From positions 1-18,867 of the forward strand of contig JAABPT010000343.1 in the NCBI GenBank assembly GCA_011391855.1: 18,867 bases of DNA. Reading direction: 5' to 3'. Shown here piece after piece: positions 5,764 through 13,177 of this stretch. Numbering within the stretch: the first letter of the stretch is position 1; every line of letters starts with the position of its first letter. The notes under the pieces are model-generated. The model searched no databases. It was not told the DNA's origin and saw nothing but the letters and a program-made list of their open reading frames with translations. The DNA is from Burkholderiales bacterium. GTDB taxonomy: Bacteria > Pseudomonadota > Gammaproteobacteria > Burkholderiales > Burkholderiaceae_C. Position numbers and translations under genes: made by a program.

Positions 5764-7563
5764 ATGGCCCAGTACACCCCACCGTTGCGCGACATGCAGT
5801 TCGTGCTGCACGAACTGTTCGACGTCAGCGCCGAATTCAAGCAGATGCCGCGCCACGCGGAGATCGACACCGACACCATCAACGCGGTGCTGGAAGAGGG
5901 CGGAAAATTCGCTGCCGAGGTGCTGTTTCCGCTCAATATCAGCGGCGACGCCGAGGGCTGCACCCTCGACAAGGCCACGCACGAGGTGCACGCCCCCAAC
6001 GGCTTCAAGGACGCCTACGACCAGTATGTGCAAGGTGGCTGGCCGGCGCTCTCGGCCGACCCCGAATTTGGCGGCCAGGGCCTGCCGATCGTGGTCAACC
6101 AGTGCTTCTATGAGATGCTGAATTCGGCCAACCAGGCCTGGACCATGTACCCCGGCCTCTCGCACGGCGCCTACGAATGCCTGAAGGCGCATGGCACGCC
6201 GGAGCAAAAGGCCACCTACCTGCCGCGCCTGACCAGCGGCGAATGGACCGGCACCATGTGCCTGACCGAGCCGCACTGCGGCACCGACCTGGGCATGTTG
6301 CGCACCAAGGCCGAACCGGTGGCTGGCGCGCCCGCGGGCACCTACCGGCTCACGGGGCAGAAGATCTTCATCAGCGCCGGTGAACACGACCTGGCACCCA
6401 ACATCATCCACCTGGTGCTGGCGCGCCTGCCCGACGCACCGGCCGGCAGCAAGGGCATCAGCCTGTTCGTGGTGCCCAAGTTCCTGGTCAAGGCCGACGG
6501 CAGCATGGGCGAGCGCAACCCCATCTTCTGCACCGCGCTGGAGCACAAGATGGGCATCCATGCCAGTGCCACCTGCCAGATCGACCTCGACGGCGCCGTG
6601 GGCACGCTGGTGGGTCAGCCGCACAAGGGCCTGAACGCCATGTTCGTGATGATGAACGCGGCGCGCCTGGGTGTGGGCAACCAGAGCCTGGGCCTCACCG
6701 AAGTGGCCTACCAGAATGCCGTGGCCTACGCGAAGGACCGCCTGCAGATGCGCAGCCTGTCGGGCCCCAAGGCGACCGACAAGCCGGCCGACCCCATCAT
6801 CGTGCACCCCGACGTGCGCAAGATGCTGCTCACCGCGCGCGCCTACGCCGAAGGCGGCCGCGCGCTGGCGATCTACATCGCGCTGCTCATCGACAAGGAG
6901 TTGTCTTCCGACGACGAAGACGAGCGCAAGGCCTGTGCCGACGAGGTGGCGCTGCTCACGCCCATCGTCAAGGCCTTCCTCACCGACAACGCCTGGCTCG
7001 CCACCAGCCACTGCATGCAGGTCTACGGCGGCCACGGCTATATCAAGAGCGCGGGCATGGAGCAGTACGTGCGCGACGCCCGCATCAATATGATCTACGA
7101 GGGCACCAACACCATCCAGGCGCTGGACCTGCTGGGCCGCAAGGTGCTGGGCGACAACGGCGCGCGGCTGAAGAAGTTCGGCCGCCTGATCGCCGAATTC
7201 GTGGAAGAAGAGGGAACCGACGAGGCGATGCAGGAATTCGTCAACCCGCTGGCCGACCTGGGCGACAAGGTCACCAAGCTGACCACCGAACTGGGCATGA
7301 AGGCCTTCGCCAATGCCGACGAAGTGGGCGGCGCGGCGGTGGACTATCTGCGCATCTGCGGCCACCTGGTGTTCGCCTATTTCTGGGCCCGCATGGCCAA
7401 GGTGGCGCTGGCGAAGCAGGGCGGCGGTGATCCGTTCTATACCGCCAAGCTGCACACGGCGCGCTTCTATTTCGCCAAGCTGCTGCCCGAGACGTCGGGC
7501 CTGATGCGCAGCGCGCGCAGCGGCGTGGCGCCGCTGATGGCCATGGACGAGGCGCTGTTCTAG
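5764..7563 (+). CDS. Acyl-CoA dehydrogenase, ~600-residue form with extra C-terminal domain
   Basis: The 599-residue flavoenzyme catalyses the first step of beta-oxidation, introducing a trans-2 double bond into acyl-CoA with FAD. A short N-terminal cap (YTPPLRDMQFVLHELFDV) typical of the long subgroup is followed by the alpha/beta/alpha acyl-CoA dehydrogenase fold. The FAD-contact motif MCLTEPHCGTDLG starts at residue 165. The segment VYGGHGYIKSAGMEQYVRD and the catalytic base Glu446 in INMIYEGTNTIQALDLLGRK are present. Residues ~470-599 form the extra C-terminal domain of this subgroup, which also includes 3-methylmercaptopropionyl-CoA dehydrogenase (DmdC). Substrate chain length therefore cannot be fixed from sequence alone. 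The electron acceptor ETF is not in the window. First structural gene of the operon. Confidence 0.93.
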   Translation: MAQYTPPLRDMQFVLHELFDVSAEFKQMPRHAEIDTDTINAVLEEGGKFAAEVLFPLNISGDAEGCTLDKATHEVHAPNGFKDAYDQYVQGGWPALSADPEFGGQGLPIVVNQCFYEMLNSANQAWTMYPGLSHGAYECLKAHGTPEQKATYLPRLTSGEWTGTMCLTEPHCGTDLGMLRTKAEPVAGAPAGTYRLTGQKIFISAGEHDLAPNIIHLVLARLPDAPAGSKGISLFVVPKFLVKADGSMGERNPIFCTALEHKMGIHASATCQIDLDGAVGTLVGQPHKGLNAMFVMMNAARLGVGNQSLGLTEVAYQNAVAYAKDRLQMRSLSGPKATDKPADPIIVHPDVRKMLLTARAYAEGGRALAIYIALLIDKELSSDDEDERKACADEVALLTPIVKAFLTDNAWLATSHCMQVYGGHGYIKSAGMEQYVRDARINMIYEGTNTIQALDLLGRKVLGDNGARLKKFGRLIAEFVEEEGTDEAMQEFVNPLADLGDKVTKLTTELGMKAFANADEVGGAAVDYLRICGHLVFAYFWARMAKVALAKQGGGDPFYTAKLHTARFYFAKLLPETSGLMRSARSGVAPLMAMDEALF

Positions 7564-7603
7564 AGTCTGGTGTTTTTCGCTTTCACACTTTCCGCTTTCA
7601 ACC

Positions 7604-7610
7604 AAGGAGA
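7604..7610 (+). promoter_or_regulatory. Ribosome binding site of the DUF2147 gene
   Basis: AAGGAGA lies five bases before the ATG at 7616 and supports this start, which is also followed immediately by a signal peptide. Confidence 0.65.
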
Positions 7611-7615
7611 CAGGC

Positions 7616-8047
7616 ATGAAGCGCATCCTTTGCGCCTTGACGATCGCAGGTGCCGCCGGCGGTGCCTTCGCGCAGGCCACGCCAGTGGGGCTGTGGAAGA
7701 CCATCGACGACGAGACGAAGCAGGAAAGGAGCCTCGTGCGCATCACCGAAAGCGCCGGTGTGCTGAGCGGCCGCATCGAGAAGATCGTCGACCCCGCCAA
7801 GCAGGACTCGGTTTGCGACAAGTGCGAAGAGGCACGCAAAGGCCAGAAGGTGCTGGGCATGACCATCGTCGAAGGCGTGAAGAAGAACGCCGACGAACCG
7901 CACTGGGACGGCGGCACCATCCTCGACCCCAACAACGGCAAGACCTACAAGGTGCGCATGACACCCAAGGACGGCGGCAAGGCGCTGGAAGTCCGCGGTT
8001 TCATCGGGTTCTTCTTCCGCAACCAGCAATGGATCCGCGTCGAGTGA
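7616..8047 (+). CDS. Secreted DUF2147 family protein
   Basis: The 143-residue product has a signal peptide (MKRILCALTIAGAAGGAFAQ, cleavage after AFA or nearby). The rest is a single DUF2147 domain: GLWKTIDDETK, SGRIEKIVDP, a C-x-x-C pair (Cys67, Cys70) in VCDKCEEARKGQKVLGM, then HWDGGTILDPNNGKTYK and EVRGFIGFFFRNQQWIRV at the end. The family is a small lipocalin-like barrel of unknown function, exported to the periplasm or outer membrane. It sits between two cytoplasmic beta-oxidation enzymes with gaps of 52 and 16 bases, so it is very probably cotranscribed. That context suggests a role in handling or sensing a lipid in the envelope, which is inference. No other domain is visible. Confidence 0.9.
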   Translation: MKRILCALTIAGAAGGAFAQATPVGLWKTIDDETKQERSLVRITESAGVLSGRIEKIVDPAKQDSVCDKCEEARKGQKVLGMTIVEGVKKNADEPHWDGGTILDPNNGKTYKVRMTPKDGGKALEVRGFIGFFFRNQQWIRVE

Positions 8048-8053
8048 CGCAAC

Positions 8054-8058
8054 AGGAG
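8054..8058 (+). promoter_or_regulatory. Ribosome binding site deciding the GTG start of the FadN-like gene
   Basis: AGGAG lies five bases before the GTG at 8064. This spacing supports GTG as the start and places the Rossmann glycine loop at residues 13-18, the expected distance from the N-terminus. Confidence 0.6.
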
Positions 8059-8063
8059 CAAAC

Positions 8064-10448
8064 GTGAATCGATTTCAAGTCCGCAAGGTCGCCGTGCTCG
8101 GCGCCGGCGTCATGGGTGCGCAGATCGCCGCCCATCTGGTCAACTGCAAGGTGCCGGTGGTCCTGTTCGACCTGCCGGCGAAAGACGGCCCGAAAAATGG
8201 CATCGTCACCCGCGCCGTGGAAGGGTTGAAGAAGCTCAAGCCGTCGCCGTTGGGGGTGCCGGAGGACGCGGCATTCATCCAGCAGGCGAACTACGAGGAA
8301 CACCTGGCGCTGCTGGGTGAATGCGACCTCGTCATCGAGGCCATCGCCGAGCGCATGGACTGGAAGCTCGACCTGTACCAGAAGATCGCCCCGGCACTGG
8401 CCCCGCATGCCATCGTGGCCAGCAATACGTCGGGCTTGTCGATCACGAAACTGAGTGAGGCGCTGCCCGAATCGATCCGGCCGCGCTTCTGCGGCATCCA
8501 CTTCTTCAACCCGCCGCGCTATATGGCGCTGGTGGAGCTGATCAATACGCCGGCCACCCGGCCCGAGGTGCTGGACGAACTGGAAGCCTTCGTCACAACC
8601 GGCCTGGGCAAGTGCGTGGTGCGGGCGATGGACACGCCGAACTTCATCGCCAACCGCGTGGGCATTGCCGGCATGCTGGCCACCATCAAGGAAGCCGAGA
8701 CTTTCGGTCTTTCCTACGACGTGGTCGACGACCTCACCGGCAAGAAGCTGGGCCGCGCCAGCAGCGGCACCTTCCGCACCGCCGACGTGGTGGGGCTGGA
8801 CACCATGGCGCATGTCATCAAGACGCTGCAGGACAACCTGCAGGATGACCCGTTCTTCGCCAGCTACGCCACGCCGCCGGTGCTGCAGGCCTTGATCGCC
8901 AAGGGTGCCTTGGGGCAGAAAGCCGGCGCCGGCTTCTTCAAGAAGGTCGGCAAGGACATCCTGCGCCTGGACCCGGCCAAGGCCGACTACGTGCCGGCCG
9001 GCGGCAAGGCCGAGCCCATCGTGGAGCGCATGCTCAAGAAGCCGGCCGCCGAGCGGCTGAAGCTGCTGCGCGAGAGCAGCAACCCGCAAGCGCAATTCCT
9101 GTGGGCGATCCTGCGCGACGCCTTCCATTACGCGGCCGTGCACCTGGAGACCATTGCCGAGACCGCGCGCGACGTGGACTTCGCCATGCGCTGGGGCTTC
9201 GGCATGAAGCAGGGCCCGTTCGAGCTGTGGCAGGACGCCGGCTGGCAGCAGGTGGCGGCCTGGGTGAAGGAGGACATCGACTCTGGCAAGGCGCTGAGCC
9301 GCGCGCCGCTGCCGGCCTGGGTGTTCGACGGTCGCACGGGAGTGCACACGCCCGAGGGCTCGTGGAGCCCGTCGAAGCAGGCGTATGTGCCGCGCAGTTC
9401 GCTGGCCATCTACTGCCGCCAGTATTTCCCCGAGAACGTGCTGGGCGCGGGCGCGGCCGATCCGCTGAAGAGCGGCACCGAACTCTTCAAGAACGACGAG
9501 ATGCGTCTGTGGACGCTGGACGGCGAGGTGCTCATCGCCAGCATCACCTGCAAGCTGCACCTCATCGGCACCGGTGTCGTCGAGGGCCTGGCCAAGGCGG
9601 TGGAACTCGCCGAAGCGTCGTACAAGGGCGTGGTGATCTGGTCGCCCGACGATGTCTTCTCGGCCGGCGCCAACCTCGAGAGCCTGATGCCGGTGTTCAT
9701 GAAGCAGGGTTCCAAGGGCATCAAGCCAGTGGTCAAGCAGCTGCAGGACACCATGCTGCGGGTGCGCTATGCCCAGGTGCCCGTGGTGGCCGCGATGCGC
9801 GGCATCGCCCTGGGCGGCGGCTGCGAGATCGCCCTGTATTGCGCCCGCCGCGTGGCGGCGATGGAGACCTATGTGGGTCTGGTGGAAGTGGGCGTGGGCC
9901 TGATTCCCGCGGGCGGCGGCCTCACCTATGTGGCGCGTCGCGCCGCTGAAATGGCCGCAGCGGGCAACGCCAACGCCGACATCATGAAATTCGCCACCGA
10001 CGGCTTCACGAATGCGGCCATGGCCAAGGTCGGCACCAGCGCCATCGAATCGCGCAAGCTCGGCTACCTGCTGGACAGCGACATCATCGTGCCGCACAAG
10101 GACGAACTGCTGTTCGTCGCCCTCACGCAGGCCAGGGCGATGCACGACAGCGGCTACCGGCCACCGCGCAGGGCCGTCTTCCCGGCCGCGGGCCGATCGG
10201 CCATCGCCACCATCAAGGGCCAGCTCGCCAACATGCGCGACGGCGGCTTCATCAGCGCGCACGACTTCCACATCAGCACGCTGATCGCCGAAGTGGTGTG
10301 CGGCGGCGACGTCGACGCCGGCTCGCTGGTGAACGAGGAATACCTGATGGCCATGGAACGCGAGCGCTTCTGCTCGCTGCTGGACCACCCCAAGACCCAG
10401 GAACGCATCATGGGCATGCTGCAGACCGGCAAACCCGTAAGGAACTGA
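8064..10448 (+). CDS. Two-domain 3-hydroxyacyl-CoA dehydrogenase / enoyl-CoA hydratase (FadN-like)
   Basis: The 794-residue enzyme combines steps two and three of beta-oxidation. The N-terminal NAD-dependent 3-hydroxyacyl-CoA dehydrogenase half has the Rossmann loop GAGVMG (13-18), the substrate segment SNTSGLSITKL, and the catalytic His146 in GIHFFNPPRYMALVEL. The C-terminal half, from ~residue 490, is an enoyl-CoA hydratase with oxyanion-hole motif FSAGANL. It retains both catalytic glutamates: Glu588 in GGGCEIALYC and Glu608 in GLVEVGVGLIPAGGG, 20 residues apart as in the well-studied hydratases. Dehydrogenase-first order and length match Bacillus FadN, whereas E. coli FadB has the reverse order. 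The GTG start has a good ribosome site. The stop lies two bases before the thiolase ATG. Confidence 0.93.
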   Translation: MNRFQVRKVAVLGAGVMGAQIAAHLVNCKVPVVLFDLPAKDGPKNGIVTRAVEGLKKLKPSPLGVPEDAAFIQQANYEEHLALLGECDLVIEAIAERMDWKLDLYQKIAPALAPHAIVASNTSGLSITKLSEALPESIRPRFCGIHFFNPPRYMALVELINTPATRPEVLDELEAFVTTGLGKCVVRAMDTPNFIANRVGIAGMLATIKEAETFGLSYDVVDDLTGKKLGRASSGTFRTADVVGLDTMAHVIKTLQDNLQDDPFFASYATPPVLQALIAKGALGQKAGAGFFKKVGKDILRLDPAKADYVPAGGKAEPIVERMLKKPAAERLKLLRESSNPQAQFLWAILRDAFHYAAVHLETIAETARDVDFAMRWGFGMKQGPFELWQDAGWQQVAAWVKEDIDSGKALSRAPLPAWVFDGRTGVHTPEGSWSPSKQAYVPRSSLAIYCRQYFPENVLGAGAADPLKSGTELFKNDEMRLWTLDGEVLIASITCKLHLIGTGVVEGLAKAVELAEASYKGVVIWSPDDVFSAGANLESLMPVFMKQGSKGIKPVVKQLQDTMLRVRYAQVPVVAAMRGIALGGGCEIALYCARRVAAMETYVGLVEVGVGLIPAGGGLTYVARRAAEMAAAGNANADIMKFATDGFTNAAMAKVGTSAIESRKLGYLLDSDIIVPHKDELLFVALTQARAMHDSGYRPPRRAVFPAAGRSAIATIKGQLANMRDGGFISAHDFHISTLIAEVVCGGDVDAGSLVNEEYLMAMERERFCSLLDHPKTQERIMGMLQTGKPVRN

Positions 10449-10450
10449 TC

Positions 10451-11650
10451 ATGAGCAGACAAGTGCAAGACGCCTACATCGTTGCCGCCACGCGCACGCC
10501 CATTGGCAGGAGCGGGCGCGGCTATTTCCGCAATACGCGGCCCGACGACCTGCTGGTGGCTGCCGTGCGCAGTGCGCTGGCGCAGGTGCCGACGCTGGAC
10601 CCGAAGGCCATCGAGGACGCCATCATCGGCTGCAGCTTCCCCGAAGGCGAGCAGGGCATGAACATGGCGCGTGCCGCCATGGTGCTGGCAGGACTGCCGC
10701 ATTCGGTGGGCGGCGTCACCGTCAACCGCTTCTGCGCCAGCGGCATCACCGCGCTGGCCATGGCCGCCGACCGCATCCGCGTCGGCGAGGCCGAGGTCAT
10801 GATCGCCGGCGGCGCCGAGAGCATGAGCCTGGTGCCGATGGGCGGCAACAAGCCGTCGTTCAACCCCGAGGTGTTTGCGAAGGACGAAAACGTCGGCATC
10901 GCCTACGGCATGGGCCTCACCGCCGAGAAGGTGGCGGCGCAGTGGAAGGTGAGCCGCGAAGACCAGGACGCATTTGCGCTGGCGTCGCACCAGAAGGCCG
11001 TCAAGGCCATGGCCGACGGCGAGTTCGGCGACGAGATGACGCCGGTGGAGGTGGTCGAGCGCTTTCCGAACTTGGCCACTGGCGAAGTGGGCACGAAGAC
11101 GCGCACGGTCAACCTGGACGAAGGTGCGCGCCCCGACACCTCGCTCGAAGGGCTGGCGAAACTGCGGCCCGTCTTCGCCGCCAAGGGCAGCGTCACCGCC
11201 GGCAACAGCAGCCAGACCAGCGACGGCGCCGGCGCGTTGATCGTGGCCAGCGAAAGGGCCTGCCGGCAGTACGACCTGAAACCGCTGGCGCGCTTCGTCA
11301 GCTTCGCGGTGCGCGGCGTGCCGCCCGAGATCATGGGCATCGGCCCCATCGAGGCCATTCCCGCCGCGTTGCGCTCCGCCGGCCTGACGCTGGCCGACAT
11401 GGGGTGGATCGAACTCAACGAGGCTTTCGCCGCGCAGGCACTGGCCGTCATCAACACCCTGGGTCTGGACGCGAGCAAGGTCAATCCGATGGGCGGCGCC
11501 ATCGCGCTGGGCCACCCGCTGGGCGCCACCGGCGCCATCCGAGCCGCCACCGTGGCGCATGCATTGCGCCGGCACAAGCTGAAATACGGCATGGTGACCA
11601 TGTGCGTGGGCATGGGCCAAGGCGCCGCCGGCATCATCGAAGCCGTTTGA
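10451..11650 (+). CDS. fadA: Acetyl-CoA C-acyltransferase (3-ketoacyl-CoA thiolase)
   Basis: The 399-residue thiolase performs the last step of beta-oxidation, cleaving 3-ketoacyl-CoA with CoA to acetyl-CoA and a shortened acyl-CoA. All catalytic elements are present: nucleophile Cys95 in VNRFCASGITAL, His355 in GHPLGATGAIRA, and the acid/base Cys385 in TMCVGMGQGAAGIIE near the C-terminus. The start is ATG at 10451, with TAAGGAAC as ribosome site overlapping the end of the preceding gene. The open frame extends further upstream, but only inside the hydratase gene. The neighbours FadN-like and acyl-CoA dehydrogenase give the same set as the Bacillus fadNAE operon. A degradative thiolase is far more likely than the biosynthetic acetoacetyl-CoA type, given this context. 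Confidence 0.94.
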   Translation: MSRQVQDAYIVAATRTPIGRSGRGYFRNTRPDDLLVAAVRSALAQVPTLDPKAIEDAIIGCSFPEGEQGMNMARAAMVLAGLPHSVGGVTVNRFCASGITALAMAADRIRVGEAEVMIAGGAESMSLVPMGGNKPSFNPEVFAKDENVGIAYGMGLTAEKVAAQWKVSREDQDAFALASHQKAVKAMADGEFGDEMTPVEVVERFPNLATGEVGTKTRTVNLDEGARPDTSLEGLAKLRPVFAAKGSVTAGNSSQTSDGAGALIVASERACRQYDLKPLARFVSFAVRGVPPEIMGIGPIEAIPAALRSAGLTLADMGWIELNEAFAAQALAVINTLGLDASKVNPMGGAIALGHPLGATGAIRAATVAHALRRHKLKYGMVTMCVGMGQGAAGIIEAV

Positions 11651-11660
11651 AGGAATCTTC

Positions 11661-12434
11661 ATGAGCATCAAGACCGCCACGCTGAACGGCGTGGCCACCA
11701 TCGAGATCGCGCGCCCCGAGAAGAAGAATGCGCTCACCGTGGCCATGTACCAGGCCATGACCGACGCGCTGGTGGCGGCGCGCCAAGACGCGGCCGTGCG
11801 CGCGGTGCTCATCACCGGCCAGCCGGGCATCTTCACCTCGGGCAACGATATCGAGGACTTCATGAAGCGCGCGCCGGGGCAGGGCAGCGACGCCATGGAT
11901 TCGCCGGTGTTCCGCTTCATGCGCGCGCTGCTGGATTGCGACAAGCCGGTGGTGGCCGCGGTCACTGGCGCGGCCATCGGCATCGGCACCACGATGCTGC
12001 TGCATTGCGACTTCGTCTACGTCTCCGACGAAGCACGCCTGGCCATGCCCTTCGTGGCGCTGGGCCTGGTGCCGGAGTTCGCCTCCAGCCTGGTCGTGCC
12101 GCAACTCATGGGCCACCGCCGCGCGGCCGAGAAGCTGCTGCTGGGCGACCCCTTCACGCCCGAACAGGCGGTGGAGTGCGGCATCGCCAATGCCGTGCTG
12201 CCGGCCGTCGAGGTGGTGAATCACGCGCGCCGCGTGGCCGAGCGCTTCAACCAGTTGCCGCCCGGCGCCGTGCGCGAGGCCAAGCAGCTGATGCGCGGGC
12301 CGCAGCACGAACTGGTCCTGCAGACCATCCGCACCGAAGGCGAACTCTTCGCCCGCCGCCTGCGCAGCCCCGAGGCCATGGAAGCGTTCCAGGCCTTCTT
12401 CCAGAAACGCCCGCCCGACTTCTCGAAATTCTGA
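11661..12434 (+). CDS. Enoyl-CoA hydratase/isomerase family protein, isomerase-like active site
   Basis: The 257-residue crotonase-fold protein has the acyl-CoA-binding segments IARPEKKNALTVAM and FTSGNDIEDF (oxyanion hole) and AAVTGAAIGIGTTMLLHCD. The first catalytic glutamate of true hydratases (GGGCE) is replaced: the position reads GIGTT. A single acidic residue, Glu139, sits in ALGLVPEFASSL. This pattern is typical of delta3,delta2-enoyl-CoA isomerases (PECI-type), which shift double bonds so that unsaturated fatty acids can be degraded. The upstream FadN-like enzyme already supplies a full hydratase, so an isomerase would be the complementary activity. That is inference. An AAGGA ribosome site overlaps the end of the thiolase gene, with a 10-base gap. 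Confidence 0.88.
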   Translation: MSIKTATLNGVATIEIARPEKKNALTVAMYQAMTDALVAARQDAAVRAVLITGQPGIFTSGNDIEDFMKRAPGQGSDAMDSPVFRFMRALLDCDKPVVAAVTGAAIGIGTTMLLHCDFVYVSDEARLAMPFVALGLVPEFASSLVVPQLMGHRRAAEKLLLGDPFTPEQAVECGIANAVLPAVEVVNHARRVAERFNQLPPGAVREAKQLMRGPQHELVLQTIRTEGELFARRLRSPEAMEAFQAFFQKRPPDFSKF

Positions 12435-12442
12435 ACATCACC

Positions 12443-13177
12443 ATGTCGCTGACGCTCAAGCTCGCCATCAGCCCGCTGCTCGTGGCGCAGGCCGTGGCCA
12501 CGCGCGCGCGGCTGCCGCGCCTGCCCGAGGCCGGCGGCGCGCGGCGCGGCGAAGCGGGCCGTGGACCGCTGCTGCGGCTGCTGATCGCGGGCGATTCGTC
12601 GGCTGCCGGCGTGGGCGTGGTGACGCAGCGCCAGGCCCTGGCGGCACAACTGGCGGCGCGGCTGGCGAACGCGGCCGGCGTGCGCGTGCGCTGGCAGCTG
12701 CTGGCGCGTTCCGGCCTGACCACGCAGCAGACGCTGCAGTTGCTGCGCACTGAGCCGCCGGAACAGGCCGATTTGGCAGTGGTGGTGACCGGTGTCAACG
12801 ACGTCGTCGACCAGGTCCCGTCGCACCGCGCCGTGGCCGCGCGTGCTGCGCTGGCCAACTGGCTGCGCAATGGGCTGGGCGTGCAGCACGTGGTGTTTGC
12901 GCCGCTGCCGCCGATTCACGCCTTCCCGGGCCTGCCGCAACCGCTGCGCTGGGTGGCAGGCGCGGACGCGCATCGCCACAACGCGGCGCTGGTGGACTGG
13001 GCCGCCACGCGGGGCGACGTATCGTGCGTGGACATGCACATGCCGCTGGACCGCGCCAGCATGGCCAGCGATGGTTTCCACCCCGGCGAACCGGTCTACC
13101 GCTACTGCGCCGGCACCATCGCGCAGCACATCGCCACCACCGTGTGGCCGAACCTTTCCCAGGAGATCACCGCATGA
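12443..13177 (+). CDS. SGNH/GDSL hydrolase
   Basis: The 244-residue protein carries the SGNH blocks in order: nucleophile Ser52 in AGDSSAAGVG, a glycine block around RSGLTT, Asn119 in VTGVNDVV, and Asp210-His213 in SDGFHPGE. It should be an esterase, lipase or thioesterase. The N-terminus (LTLKLAISPLLVAQAVATRA) is hydrophobic but lacks a clear cleavage site, so it may anchor the protein to the membrane rather than export it. The gene starts eight bases after the isomerase-like gene, and its TGA overlaps the ATG of the dehydrogenase (ATGA at 13174-13177). This arrangement suggests coupled translation within the operon. A plausible role is releasing acyl chains or cleaving an ester or thioester feeding beta-oxidation; the substrate is unknown. 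Confidence 0.87.
   Translation: MSLTLKLAISPLLVAQAVATRARLPRLPEAGGARRGEAGRGPLLRLLIAGDSSAAGVGVVTQRQALAAQLAARLANAAGVRVRWQLLARSGLTTQQTLQLLRTEPPEQADLAVVVTGVNDVVDQVPSHRAVAARAALANWLRNGLGVQHVVFAPLPPIHAFPGLPQPLRWVAGADAHRHNAALVDWAATRGDVSCVDMHMPLDRASMASDGFHPGEPVYRYCAGTIAQHIATTVWPNLSQEITA

Noticed and set aside
5629..7941. A 770-codon open frame on the minus strand opposite the TetR tail, acyl-CoA dehydrogenase and DUF2147 genes.
   Set aside because: It is antisense to clearly recognisable genes, its translation is His/Gly/Ala/Arg-rich with no known motif, and high GC content routinely opens such frames.
8001..10388. A 795-codon minus-strand open frame opposite the FadN-like gene.
   Set aside because: Same reason: the sense strand encodes intact catalytic motifs, while the antisense translation is low-complexity and unrecognisable.
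10298..10450. Upstream extension of the thiolase frame by 51 codons.
   Set aside because: It lies inside the hydratase domain of the preceding gene. The ATG at 10451 has a ribosome site and the usual thiolase N-terminus.
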